From an uncultured Clostridium sp. (lineage in GTDB: Bacteria > Bacillota > Clostridia > Lachnospirales > Lachnospiraceae): a DNA stretch of 44,514 bases. Every line of letters begins with the position of its first letter. Within the stretch, counting starts at the first letter, position 1. The translations under genes were made by a program, and so were the position numbers. The DNA is taken from NCBI GenBank assembly GCA_947178445.1, contig CAMWYJ010000025.1, positions 1 to 44,514 of the forward strand. Reading direction: 5' to 3'. This document shows positions 17,784 through 26,718 of the stretch, in pieces. The notes below the pieces were generated by a model, which ran no database searches, was not told where the DNA came from, and saw only the letters and a list, made by a program, of their open reading frames with translations.

Positions 17784-18647
17784 TCAAGCTTTACCTACAG
17801 ATCCGAATAACTCCATCTTTTCCTTAACAGTAGCCTTGATTGCCTCAGCACCTGGAGCTAATAACTTACGCGGATCAAATCCTTTGCCTTCTAAGTCCTT
17901 ACCAGCCTCAATGTACTTACGTGTGGCTTCCTGGAAAGACAACTGGCACTCTGTATTAACATTAATCTTTGATACGCCAAGCTCGATTGCCTTCTTAATC
18001 ATATCTGCCGGGATGCCTGTACCACCATGAAGAACCAATGGCATAACACCAGTCTTTTGCTGGATTGCATCTAATGTCTCGAAACTTAAGCCTTCCCAGT
18101 TCTCTGGATACTTACCATGAATATTACCGATACCTGCCGCAAGCATATCTACACCAAGATCTGCAACTGCCTTACACTCATCAGGATCTGCACACTCACC
18201 CTTACCGATGACACCATCTTCCTCACCACCGATAGAACCAACCTCTGCCTCAATAGACATGCCCATTGCATGTGCAACATTTACTAACTCTGTTGTCTTT
18301 GCAATATTCTCTTCAATTGGATAGTGTGAACCATCGAACATAATAGAAGTGAAACCAGCCTTGATACACTTATAACATCCTTCGTATGTTCCATGATCTA
18401 AATGAAGTGCTACAGGAACTGTAATTCCCAACTCCTCATCCATGGCCTTAACCATAGCTGCAACCGTCTTAAATCCTGTCATGTACTTACCAGCACCCTC
18501 TGATACACCTAAGATTACCGGACTCTTTAACTCCTCAGCAGTTAAAAGAACGGACTTTGTCCACTCAAGGTTGTTAATATTGAACTGACCTACTGCATAA
18601 TGACCCTCTTTAGCCTTCTTTAACATTTCTGTTGCTGAAACTAACAT
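17784..18647 (-). CDS. fba: Class II fructose-bisphosphate aldolase
   Basis: The 287-residue cytoplasmic zinc aldolase splits fructose-1,6-bisphosphate into the two triose phosphates. Visible family segments are VALHLDHGTY (catalytic Asp and first zinc His), EAEVGSIGGEEDG, GNIHGKYP, LVLHGGTGIP and KINVNTE. The close tagatose-bisphosphate aldolase family shares these, but the length and NVNTECQ segment fit glycolytic Fba. A TATAAT-like -10 lies at 18684-18689 on the minus strand. It is a stand-alone housekeeping gene between a terminator and the carrier-protein unit, and acts downstream of the mannan pathway. Confidence 0.93.
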   Translation of the reverse strand: MLVSATEMLKKAKEGHYAVGQFNINNLEWTKSVLLTAEELKSPVILGVSEGAGKYMTGFKTVAAMVKAMDEELGITVPVALHLDHGTYEGCYKCIKAGFTSIMFDGSHYPIEENIAKTTELVNVAHAMGMSIEAEVGSIGGEEDGVIGKGECADPDECKAVADLGVDMLAAGIGNIHGKYPENWEGLSFETLDAIQQKTGVMPLVLHGGTGIPADMIKKAIELGVSKINVNTECQLSFQEATRKYIEAGKDLEGKGFDPRKLLAPGAEAIKATVKEKMELFGSVGKA

Positions 18648-18801
18648 GTAAAATCCCTCCGTATTCTAAAAATTCTTTCTCTTATTATACCCCAACCACA
18701 TCCAAAAATAAAGAAAAAATTTCCTTCTGACTCGTATTCGTTTTTAAGTCACTTTTCATAAGTTTAAACAGTACGCAGGACAATCACCTTGCTGATCATT
18801 C

Positions 18802-19626
18802 TCAATCCTGCTTTTCATTCAAAAAACCATAGATCTGTTCAACTGCAATCTCCTCCATTGGTAAAAATATCTTCCCGTCTCTATCCCGATACCTCTTTTG
18901 GTCAGACAATTGCTGTATATCATCCCAATCTTTACTGCAAACCGAAAATGCATAGTCTTCCTCTATATAGCCAGTAGCAAGCCAAACTCTCTGCCCGCCC
19001 GCTTCCTCCACCGATGACACGCCATCTTCACCCCGTTTTATACAAAAGGAGTCAAGCGGAATCCGCAATCCATCTCCGGTTCGTTTTACATACGCTTCCT
19101 TCATCGTCCAGTATTCCAAAAATCTCCGATCACAGCTCTCTTTCCTTTGCAATGCCATGATATCTTCATATTCCCTCTTATGAAAACATCGTTTTGCAAC
19201 ATTAAGCCTGTTTCTCCTTAACCGTTCAACATCCGCACCTACCAGCTTGTCACTTACCGCTAACACTGCATATTTACCGGAATGGGATAAGCTAAAATCC
19301 AGCTGTTCCACATTCCCGCCATGAACCATCAAAACATCCTCCATTTTCCGGACAGACATATTTTCCGTTTTTCTTATATTTTTCCAGTCCAATTCCGGTT
19401 TTCCCTGCTCACCATAAGAATAGCATATATTCCCAATTGAAACCCCTGTCATCCGGCTCAAACCATATTGCATGAAAATTCCTGCAAGCATCCTCTTTTG
19501 CGCCATCTCTTCCTTATGCAGTCTGTCAATCCGTTCCTGCCGTTCCTTTGGTAATATTTTGTAAAAAGCTTGTGACTGCTCATACGAGCAGCCACAGCTT
19601 ATATCCATATAGAATATTTTTAACAT
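18802..19626 (-). CDS. 4'-phosphopantetheinyl transferase, Sfp type
   Basis: The 274-residue enzyme transfers the phosphopantetheine arm from CoA to a carrier-protein serine. The family signatures are present: FSLSHSGKYAVLA (111-123), the metal-binding GADVE (130-134), RCFHKREYE, and EYWTMKEAYVKRTGDGL (171-187). This is the broad Sfp type associated with secondary pathways rather than the short AcpS type. It is the last gene of a three-gene unit, 61 bp after the BtrH-like gene, so its natural partner is probably the carrier protein encoded at 20757-21008. GTGGAG precedes the ATG. Confidence 0.9.
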   Translation of the reverse strand: MLKIFYMDISCGCSYEQSQAFYKILPKERQERIDRLHKEEMAQKRMLAGIFMQYGLSRMTGVSIGNICYSYGEQGKPELDWKNIRKTENMSVRKMEDVLMVHGGNVEQLDFSLSHSGKYAVLAVSDKLVGADVERLRRNRLNVAKRCFHKREYEDIMALQRKESCDRRFLEYWTMKEAYVKRTGDGLRIPLDSFCIKRGEDGVSSVEEAGGQRVWLATGYIEEDYAFSVCSKDWDDIQQLSDQKRYRDRDGKIFLPMEEIAVEQIYGFLNEKQD

Positions 19627-19687
19627 ATCAACTCCACAAATACCATATATTATTCATACATGATCTTCCATTTCCTCTAAAGACAGC

Positions 19688-20737
19688 TTATAAAAGCTCA
19701 ACCACTTTGCCAAGAATAACACTCTCTTTATCCCTCGCAAAAGTCAGATATTTAGAAATACGTTCGCCCGCCTCAATTTCTCCAGTCACAGAGATACGAA
19801 CTAACAGATTCCGAGCCGCTAACATATCATCCACAACCTTTGCATAATCATCAAGCATCGTCTGATCAAACGGAATTACCTCGTTTGCCATTAAATATTT
19901 CAGACGGTCATACATCAGCACCTTATGATCATATGCAATATGAAGTGCACGGATATCGAAATCCGGTTCCTCCTGCTTTAACTGCTTCTCCACTCTCTTA
20001 ACCAGCGCATCATAAACATTGATACCAAAAACCGTATCATCAAAGCGGTTACGCATCATACGAAAATGACTCTTTGTATCACTTCCTTCCAGATACTCAA
20101 TCAAAGTTCTCTTAATCAAAATCGGATCAATATCATAGTATCTGCAGTCTACATTTTTCTGAATCACATAAAGTCCACGTGTTCCCTTATAATCATCACG
20201 GAATACATGATCCTCCCCCGGCTCTAAGGCATCAAATCCCTTCTTTACATCCTCAAAGCTAACGGTTGAATATGCATACTTGTCCTTGAATGTAAAATCT
20301 CCGACATAGAATATTTCTTCCTCAATATTATATCCATAAATAAATAATTCATGAGAGAACTTATAATCTCCGACTTCCACGTCAGAGAGCATTCTTGCCT
20401 CATCAAAAGCACCATAGACATACCCGCCAAGATCAATCGTCTTTATAATAAAATCAATGACATCACCACAATAGCTTTCAATCTGCGGCTTTGTGATCAA
20501 TGAGAAAATCAAATATGGACATTCCTTCAGTGCACTGCTTCCAGGCATCATATCACACAACAAAATCTCTTCACCGGATGTGTATTCCGAAATATTATAA
20601 CAACGCAACTGAATATAATTACTATAAATCCATCTCTTTGCGTTCTCATCCTCTCCTAGAACGGAAAACAGGGTTGCATGCCACTGCCATGAAGTAATTG
20701 CCGGGTACTTTACAGGTAATATTACTTTGTTTGCCAT
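19688..20737 (-). CDS. BtrH/C39-like protein linked to an orphan carrier protein
   Basis: The 349-residue soluble protein has no signal peptide. The first 170 residues resemble the papain-like fold of butirosin BtrH N-terminal domains: RWIYSNYIQL (35-44), GYVYGAFDEARM (105-116), then FSHELFIYGYN (127-137), where His129 and Asn137 could be catalytic. The usual cysteine position seems to be occupied by WQWHAT (17-22), so the catalytic set is incomplete or altered. BtrH itself moves an acyl group from a carrier protein to an amine; similar proteins occur in nonribosomal peptide clusters. The C-terminal half is helical and unrecognised. It lies 19 bp after the carrier-protein gene, with AGGAGG before its ATG. 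A carrier-dependent acyl-transfer role is inference. Confidence 0.6.
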   Translation of the reverse strand: MANKVILPVKYPAITSWQWHATLFSVLGEDENAKRWIYSNYIQLRCYNISEYTSGEEILLCDMMPGSSALKECPYLIFSLITKPQIESYCGDVIDFIIKTIDLGGYVYGAFDEARMLSDVEVGDYKFSHELFIYGYNIEEEIFYVGDFTFKDKYAYSTVSFEDVKKGFDALEPGEDHVFRDDYKGTRGLYVIQKNVDCRYYDIDPILIKRTLIEYLEGSDTKSHFRMMRNRFDDTVFGINVYDALVKRVEKQLKQEEPDFDIRALHIAYDHKVLMYDRLKYLMANEVIPFDQTMLDDYAKVVDDMLAARNLLVRISVTGEIEAGERISKYLTFARDKESVILGKVVELL

Positions 20738-20756
20738 AATATGATATCCTCCTTCT

Positions 20757-21008
20757 CTACTTTAATTTATCTTCAATTACATCAATCACGTCATCAAAGT
20801 TTTCATATTTATTAAGAGCCAATTCCCTGTCATCAAATGTAACTCCAAACGCATTCTCTGCATCCACAATCACCCTGATCAGGGAAACAGAATCCATATC
20901 ATACTCACTCACAAAGGAAGCTGATGTATCCACTCCATCCACTTCAATCTCCGGCATCTCTTCTTCGATAATCTCTAAAAGCTTCTCCTTAATCTCCTTC
21001 TTTTCCAT
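20757..21008 (-). CDS. Free-standing acyl carrier protein
   Basis: The 83-residue acidic protein has the four-helix carrier fold and the phosphopantetheine site EYDMDSVSL, with Ser40. The second half (DAENAFGVTFDDRELALNKY) is typical of carrier proteins. The ATG at 21008 follows GGAGG by eight bases; the ATG at 21023 has no ribosome site. No fatty-acid synthesis genes are nearby, so this is unlikely to be the housekeeping AcpP. It leads a three-gene unit with a BtrH-like protein and an Sfp-type transferase. The group it carries is unknown. Confidence 0.9.
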   Translation of the reverse strand: MEKKEIKEKLLEIIEEEMPEIEVDGVDTSASFVSEYDMDSVSLIRVIVDAENAFGVTFDDRELALNKYENFDDVIDVIEDKLK

Positions 21009-21187
21009 ATACGTAACCTCCATTATAAATTATGTACACAATCTCCATGCTGCCTCACATACATCTATATTTTAATACGAATTGCATTCATATTCAATAA
21101 AAATGTAGTTTTTTTTCATTTTCCTGTAAGTTACCGGTAACTGTTCACTCCTGCTTTATCAATAACCGGCTTGTCCTGTAACAAAAA

Positions 21188-21229
21188 ACAGGATGTGTAC
21201 CCTCCTCCAACGAGGGTATCCATCCCGTT
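21188..21229 (-). terminator. Terminator of the secreted-protein pair
   Basis: An outer stem ACAGGATG/CATCCCGT and inner stem TACCCTC/GAGGGTA are followed on the minus strand by a T-run. It ends the transcript of the genes at 22527-23435 and 21280-22512. The rest of the 270-bp gap to the carrier-protein start holds no gene. Confidence 0.7.
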
Positions 21230-21279
21230 TTGTCATTCCATATACTATAGTATAAAGCCGCTAACAGCTTCTATCCTAT

Positions 21280-22512
21280 CTATTTTTTGTAGAACGTATA
21301 AGACTCCGTACAACCATTACCCATATACAGACCCATGCTATACGCTGTACCTTTACTGTTTTTCGTATCTCCTGCATTTCGGTATGTATAAGAAATTATG
21401 TCATGACCATATTTATCCTTTGCTATACTGTCTACCCGTAAAAATGCTCCTGTGAACTTATTCTTATAGCTTACATATACTGTTGTTTCCTTATACAAAG
21501 AAGTGTTGCTGTAGGAATAGCTGCTATATTGCGATGAAAAAGAGCTCATTCTCTTATTCAAGCCGTAATTAATCTTCTTCTTGTTACTTACCTTTGTATA
21601 TACAGGCTTTCCTTCCTTATCATAAGTCAGTACAACAATACTGGTAATGATGTAATTCTTGTCTGCTGTCTTTGCGGTAAGCTTTCCGCTATTTCCGGAA
21701 AGGAATGTGCGCTGTGAAGAACTAGAAGAGCTATATGCACCCTTGCTGTCCGCCCTTGTAAGCTTCGTTTTTCCCAATTGAACAGAAGAAATAATCTTTG
21801 ATGTCTTTAACACCTTGTACTGACGGCTATATGTAGTCTTTACTATATTGCGTGGCTGATAATATATATGCTGCTGTTTGTCTACACCGGTTTTGATAGA
21901 TGCCGCTACCAAACCTTCGTTTCCAACGGCATATATCTTCTTGCTGGAAACGCCCTGGTAATAATAATCACCGTTGACTACTTTTTCCTCAAACAACTCA
22001 CTTGAAAGCTTTCCATCGTTGTCTTCCAATTTATAGTAATACACAAATTTGCCGCCTACATATTCAGACGAATTATATACCATAGACAGATCTTCATCTC
22101 CGTATTTCACATAGGAAATGGTATACGTTCCCGGCTTCAGAAAACGTAATGTATAGTTAGTCTCTGTCACGTATTTTATCGCATTACTGTATGCATTTCT
22201 ATAGTCGTCGTATTGGCTATAGGCACTGCTATCCGCAAAATATGCCTTTGTGTGATATGAAAATCCTGTCGGATCCGAATACGTCTTACTCGTCTTGATC
22301 TTCTTTTTTGATTTGGAGGTTGCCTTATTGTCGATCTTTACACTAATCACATCACTAAACGACTCTTCTTCTCCAACATATGCAATCTTTTTATCCAGAT
22401 TCACTGTTTTACTGATGGTTTTCGCTTCGGAAACAAACCCGGAAGCTGCAACTGCAATCACAAAAACTGCCATAACAGCAATTGTTTTCCATTGTTTTAA
22501 AAATCTACTCAT
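21280..22512 (-). CDS. Secreted protein of unknown function, paralogue of the upstream gene product
   Basis: The 410-residue product has a clear signal peptide (MSRFLKQWKTIAVMAVFVIA..., cut near SEAKT). The mature part is rich in Ser, Tyr and Lys. Its C-terminal third (SGKLTAKTADKNYIITSIVV through TTVYVSYKNKF to SYTYRN) matches the end of the neighbouring 302-residue protein. The N-terminal half has no recognised domain; beta-rich repeats are likely. The ATG at 22512 follows AGGAGGG, placed in the 14-bp gap after the upstream stop, so the two are co-transcribed. No anchor motif is seen. Function unknown; a cell-surface or matrix role is a guess. Confidence 0.75.
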   Translation of the reverse strand: MSRFLKQWKTIAVMAVFVIAVAASGFVSEAKTISKTVNLDKKIAYVGEEESFSDVISVKIDNKATSKSKKKIKTSKTYSDPTGFSYHTKAYFADSSAYSQYDDYRNAYSNAIKYVTETNYTLRFLKPGTYTISYVKYGDEDLSMVYNSSEYVGGKFVYYYKLEDNDGKLSSELFEEKVVNGDYYYQGVSSKKIYAVGNEGLVAASIKTGVDKQQHIYYQPRNIVKTTYSRQYKVLKTSKIISSVQLGKTKLTRADSKGAYSSSSSSQRTFLSGNSGKLTAKTADKNYIITSIVVLTYDKEGKPVYTKVSNKKKINYGLNKRMSSFSSQYSSYSYSNTSLYKETTVYVSYKNKFTGAFLRVDSIAKDKYGHDIISYTYRNAGDTKNSKGTAYSMGLYMGNGCTESYTFYKK

Positions 22513-22526
22513 TTTCTTCCCTCCTC

Positions 22527-23435
22527 TTAATACTGCCATAATTCAATCGTTGCACTTGGTCGACGGTAATAGTTTGTCGTCCGACTTCCGGTTATCCCAT
22601 TCTTATAAACACTCTTAATCTCTTTTCTCCCTCTTGCCTTGGAAATCGAATATGTCTGCGTATGCCCAAAAAACTTGTCTTTATAAGAAACATAGATATA
22701 TGTATATTTCTTTAAAGGCTTGGACGTTATTCCCCAATATGCATCTGTGCTGATTGAGTCATAATTCTGAGAAAGCGCAAGCTTTTTACCATTCTTAAAC
22801 TTCTTATAGACATATTGTCCTTTCTTATTAACTGAAACCACAACAATACCGGTAATCTTGTACTGGCTGTTTGCTGTTATCTTGAACTTGCCGGATTTTC
22901 CTTTCACCTTATAGGAAGATTTGGAAGAATTCTTCTTCACCCCTTTTTTGATGGAAGCGGAATTAGACTCCACTGTCTGCTTGCCAAAAACTGCCTTTTT
23001 AATCACCGAGCTTGAATTGACAGCCTGTACCTGGACAATATAATGTCCGCGTTTTTGATTCTTGCTGTTTACCACGTCGAAACTGACCTTATAAGTTGCA
23101 GGCTTTGTCGCATACAGAGAAATATCAGCTTCACCGTAACTTGAATAATTCTCTGTATCAGTTACCCTTGCTTCTAATCCCTTCTTATTCACCTTGAGAT
23201 TTGCAATCTTATCACCGCTTCCATATCTTACATCAAAAGATGAAATACTATCCGCATAAGTCGTAACTCTTACTTTCTTACAATCCTTAATATTCCCCTT
23301 CACATCCTCTACAGGATTCACATAAATATTGCCGTTTACGTATGACGCTGCATGAACTGTCTGCACATTTGCAAACAGGGCACAGAATGTCAGAAGTGCA
23401 AACGCACACATCATGATACTCTTGATTCTTTTCAT
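22527..23435 (-). CDS. Secreted beta-rich protein of unknown function
   Basis: The 302-residue product opens with a signal peptide (MKRIKSIMMCAFALLTFCAL..., cut near VHAAS). The mature chain is strongly basic, with many Lys, Ser and Tyr, and has an Ig-like pattern near ATKPATYKVSFDVVNSKN. The C-terminal part (KSGKFKITANSQYKITGIVV, YTYIYVSYKDKFFG) is shared with the next protein. The ATG at 23435 lies nine bases after GGAGG; the ATG at 23444 is too close. A TATAAT-like -10 lies near 23479-23485 on the minus strand. It is the first gene of a two-gene unit. No function can be assigned. Confidence 0.75.
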   Translation of the reverse strand: MKRIKSIMMCAFALLTFCALFANVQTVHAASYVNGNIYVNPVEDVKGNIKDCKKVRVTTYADSISSFDVRYGSGDKIANLKVNKKGLEARVTDTENYSSYGEADISLYATKPATYKVSFDVVNSKNQKRGHYIVQVQAVNSSSVIKKAVFGKQTVESNSASIKKGVKKNSSKSSYKVKGKSGKFKITANSQYKITGIVVVSVNKKGQYVYKKFKNGKKLALSQNYDSISTDAYWGITSKPLKKYTYIYVSYKDKFFGHTQTYSISKARGRKEIKSVYKNGITGSRTTNYYRRPSATIELWQY

Positions 23436-23619
23436 ATAAAACATCCTCCTTCGCTATTCCGCGCTTTTCGCACGGTATATATTATACCACATTCCTCCCT
23501 TAAATACCAGTAAACTTTTATTCATCCCAATATCTGCCTTATTTCCACTGTCCTTTACACCTTGACCAGTTAGCAGCCTACCTTGTGTGTTGTATCATGT
23601 TCCTTCGAAACGGACATTC

Positions 23620-24528
23620 TCATAACAGCTTATGCCTTTTAAACGCAAACACACTCAAGCCCGCCACCAACACCGAAAATGCAATCACACCCGGGTAACC
23701 ATATTCCCACGACAACTCTGGCATATTTTCGAAATTCATACCATACCAGCCCACAATCAGAGACAGCGGTGAAAAAACGGTAGTGATCACCGTAAACAGT
23801 TTCATAATATTATTAAGATTATAATCCAACATTGCATCATGCGTTTCCTGAAGCTGCACGGTATATTCCTTTAAATATTTTACATTCCCGCTAATCCGGG
23901 ATGCCCGCTCTGTAAAAATCGCAAATCTCCTTACATTTTCCGCAGGAAACATATCATTTTCATTATCCCGGAGCACTTCTCCCACATCAATTAACTGTTC
24001 GTAGTAATTCCAGATATACATCAATTCCTTCTTAATGGAGAGAATCTCATGGATAAAAGATGGTTTTACCCTTTCCTCCATCATCCTCGTTTCCAGTTCA
24101 CTCATCTGAAATTCCATATTCTCTAAAAACCTGCGGTCATCCAGCATTAAATGATCCAAAAAATGATACAGGAATTTTTCAGGCACCGTATGCTTCATTC
24201 CCTTCCCATTTTTTTCATATCGGCTTACCACACTATCAAACTGCCGCCGGACATTCCCATTTTGATCCTTAATATCTACTACCAGACACAAATCTCCACG
24301 GATGTAAATTGCAACCCGGTCCTTTTCTCCAAAAACATCCAAAAAATTAATCAAATCCAGCACCACAAAAACCAAGTCATCTGTTACAAAATTATTGCTT
24401 CTAAAATTATGCTGGTTATTACCACACTCCGCAACTGTCTGTTCCGGGAAATGATACATCACATAATCATCCTTCAGCTCCTCATATGTGATCATACCAA
24501 CCCGCCCTCTTTGCAGTTCATAAAACAT
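23620..24528 (-). CDS. CorA-family divalent metal transporter
   Basis: The 302-residue protein has a cytoplasmic N-terminal domain with a long helix (about 130-250) and two C-terminal membrane helices. The family signature YGMNF is at 262-266, at the end of the first membrane helix. The C-terminus ends FAFKRHKLL. Members form pentameric channels for magnesium, cobalt or, in the ZntB branch, zinc; the metal cannot be told from sequence. AGGAGG lies six bases before the ATG. It stands alone in the same direction as its neighbours. Confidence 0.88.
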   Translation of the reverse strand: MFYELQRGRVGMITYEELKDDYVMYHFPEQTVAECGNNQHNFRSNNFVTDDLVFVVLDLINFLDVFGEKDRVAIYIRGDLCLVVDIKDQNGNVRRQFDSVVSRYEKNGKGMKHTVPEKFLYHFLDHLMLDDRRFLENMEFQMSELETRMMEERVKPSFIHEILSIKKELMYIWNYYEQLIDVGEVLRDNENDMFPAENVRRFAIFTERASRISGNVKYLKEYTVQLQETHDAMLDYNLNNIMKLFTVITTVFSPLSLIVGWYGMNFENMPELSWEYGYPGVIAFSVLVAGLSVFAFKRHKLL

Positions 24529-24660
24529 AGCGCACCTCCTGCCGGTGTTTTTTAAGTCTGGTTAATTGCAAATCATTACACTAGTATTTCCCACAGGTAT
24601 AAAGAACTATTCAGGGATACAGTGAATCATCCCTTCTTTGTATGTTTTGCCCATAAAAAA

Positions 24661-24700
24661 ATCCCTTCTGCCAAACATGTCTTGTTTGACAAAAGGGGAT
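24661..24700 (-). terminator. Terminator of the DUF1002 gene
   Basis: ATCCCTT (24661-24667) pairs with AAGGGGAT (24693-24700), with an inner CAAAC/GTTTG stem. On the minus strand six or more T follow. It starts nine bases past the stop codon. Confidence 0.8.
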
Positions 24701-24708
24701 ATTTTTCT

Positions 24709-25614
24709 TTATGAGAATATAGATTCAAAGAAGCTTTGAATTGCATCTATGATTTTCTGGAAAAAGTTCTTTGCCTGTTCCTTATCAATTCCCATATCTT
24801 CCAGCTTATTAAACAAATCCTTTGCCTGCTGTTGCATACTCTCCAAGTCAAGATCCAAATCACCAATCTTCTTCATCAGAGAAATGATTGCCTGCTTTTC
24901 ATCATCTGTGATGGTAATGCCAAGCTGGGATGCACCCTCATCGATTGCCTCACTGATTGCCTCATCACTGTCAAGGCCTTCCTCTACTACCTTTGCCTTT
25001 ACAAATGCCATAAGCTGCTCGATTCCCTCAGAATCCACCTCTTCCGCAATTTCACTGGTGATAACCAGCTCATTTACTGCTGCATCCATACTATCCTCAG
25101 AAATTTCTTCACCGGTAAGCTCTGCATATGCTTTCATTGCACCTACTAACGCTGCTGTACCGGTAATCTCAAACGGACCGGCAACAATTACATCCGCATC
25201 CTCGATACCCGCTGTAATCAGTGCATTGGTGTACATTCCCGGTGTACAGTAAGAAATATTCTTTGTCTCAACATCAATTCCATCACCCTTCTCACCAACC
25301 ACAACAATAACAGATGACAACGCCCTCGAACCGATTACGCTGGCATCCAGATAATCACCAAGATACGTTTTCTCATCCGAATTGGTAATCTCTCCAACCT
25401 TATAGTTTTCTAAATCACCTTCCGTAATTCCCATCAACCCTAATACTGTTGCTTTTTCATTATCGTTCAGATCTGCACCAAAGGACACATATACATCCTT
25501 TGGATCTGCATCTGTCACCGCATCTGCCTTTGCCGTTATCCCTGTCAATGGCAATGTACATACCATAAGTGCAGCCAACGCTGCTGCCGCAATCCTGTTA
25601 TATAATTTTCTCAT
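24709..25614 (-). CDS. Secreted DUF1002 family protein
   Basis: The 301-residue product has a signal peptide (MRKLYNRIAAAALAALMVCT..., cut near AKADA). The mature protein is acidic and matches the DUF1002 family of Firmicutes: VYVSFGADLNDNEKATVLGL, then VIVVVGEKGDGIDVET, ISYCTPGMYTNALITAGIED and VIVAGPFEITGTAALVGAMKA. The second half is helical. The family has no established function that I know of. The ATG at 25614 follows AGGAGG; the upstream 25 codons were rejected. It has its own terminator, so it is probably a single-gene unit. Confidence 0.88.
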   Translation of the reverse strand: MRKLYNRIAAAALAALMVCTLPLTGITAKADAVTDADPKDVYVSFGADLNDNEKATVLGLMGITEGDLENYKVGEITNSDEKTYLGDYLDASVIGSRALSSVIVVVGEKGDGIDVETKNISYCTPGMYTNALITAGIEDADVIVAGPFEITGTAALVGAMKAYAELTGEEISEDSMDAAVNELVITSEIAEEVDSEGIEQLMAFVKAKVVEEGLDSDEAISEAIDEGASQLGITITDDEKQAIISLMKKIGDLDLDLESMQQQAKDLFNKLEDMGIDKEQAKNFFQKIIDAIQSFFESIFS

Positions 25615-25883
25615 ACTTTTTTCCTCCTTAAACACAGCATCTTCACACTGCAAAACTTCCACTGTTACCATCCCGATTCCTTGGGACACAAACTGCTTTT
25701 CCTGTGTAGCAGCAGCTTGCTTTCAGTTCCTGCAAGCCCTTGTTATCATAACACTGTCATTTCCATTCGTCAAATTAAGAATTTCTGAAAGACTTCTTAA
25801 CATCTTATTACTTTTGTTACATTTTATACCAAAAATGTTACCCTTTACCAAAAACCTTTGCCGATGAAGCAGGCTTTTTCCTT

Positions 25884-26684
25884 TTATGAGTCATCTCTTC
25901 GACTTACGCTCAAAAATCTTGTAACATAATACAGAATCTGCATCACAGAAGTGACAAGTGCTGCCACATAAGTCATAGCCGCCGCCGTAAGCACCTTCTT
26001 TGCACCCCGGTAGTCATCTTTTACAAACTGACCGCTTTCCTCTATAATGCGCAGTGCGCGTTTGGATGCATCAAATTCCACCGGAAGGGTCACTAACTGG
26101 AACAGTGCCACCAGAGAAAACAGTGCAATTCCAAGCAGCATCAGATTTATACCAAAATTGCTTCCTGCGAACATACAGCCCAACAAAATCAAAATCGGTC
26201 CCACACTGGAGCCAAAATTGCAGACCGGTACAATCTTGTTTCTCACCCGGATTGGTACATAGTCCTCTGCATCCTGCACTGCATGTCCCGCCTCATGTGC
26301 CGCAACACCGATGGCGCCAATCGATGTCGAACCGTACACAGAGGAGGAAAGCCGAATCACTCCCGCCTGTGGATCATAATGATCCGTCAGATTACCGTTA
26401 ATCCGTTCCACCTCAATATTATGAAGTCCATTCCGGTCCAATATCATACGTGCAACCTGTTCTCCAGTTATATTCCTGGAATTACCAATACGACTGTATT
26501 TTTTAAATGTGCCATTTACTTTCGCCTGCGCCCACAATCCCAGCAGCAATGCCGGAAGCATAAAAATCAGATACGAAAAATAACCATATCCATACCCATA
26601 ACCATAGCCACCATAATACAGCCCCATGATTCCATCTGCCATTCCCGATATCTGTAATACTCCCTGTATTACCATCTCTGTCAT
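25884..26684 (-). CDS. Membrane zinc metallopeptidase, YugP-like
   Basis: The 266-residue membrane protein carries the zinc motif HEAGH (130-134, in AAHEAGHAVQDAEDY). A membrane helix lies near residues 37-53, and further helices occur at about 150-200 and 230-255. This is the neutral zinc metallopeptidase family (Zn_peptidase_2). The N-terminus contains an unusual Gly/Tyr run, YYGGYGYGYGYGYF. The ATG at 26684 is seven bases after GGAGG. It is the last gene of a three-gene run with a membrane protein and a YesL-like protein. Substrate unknown. Confidence 0.88.
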   Translation of the reverse strand: MTEMVIQGVLQISGMADGIMGLYYGGYGYGYGYGYFSYLIFMLPALLLGLWAQAKVNGTFKKYSRIGNSRNITGEQVARMILDRNGLHNIEVERINGNLTDHYDPQAGVIRLSSSVYGSTSIGAIGVAAHEAGHAVQDAEDYVPIRVRNKIVPVCNFGSSVGPILILLGCMFAGSNFGINLMLLGIALFSLVALFQLVTLPVEFDASKRALRIIEESGQFVKDDYRGAKKVLTAAAMTYVAALVTSVMQILYYVTRFLSVSRRDDS

Positions 26685-26718
26685 AAACATGCCTCCTTAT
26701 ACAAGCCATCAAAAGATA

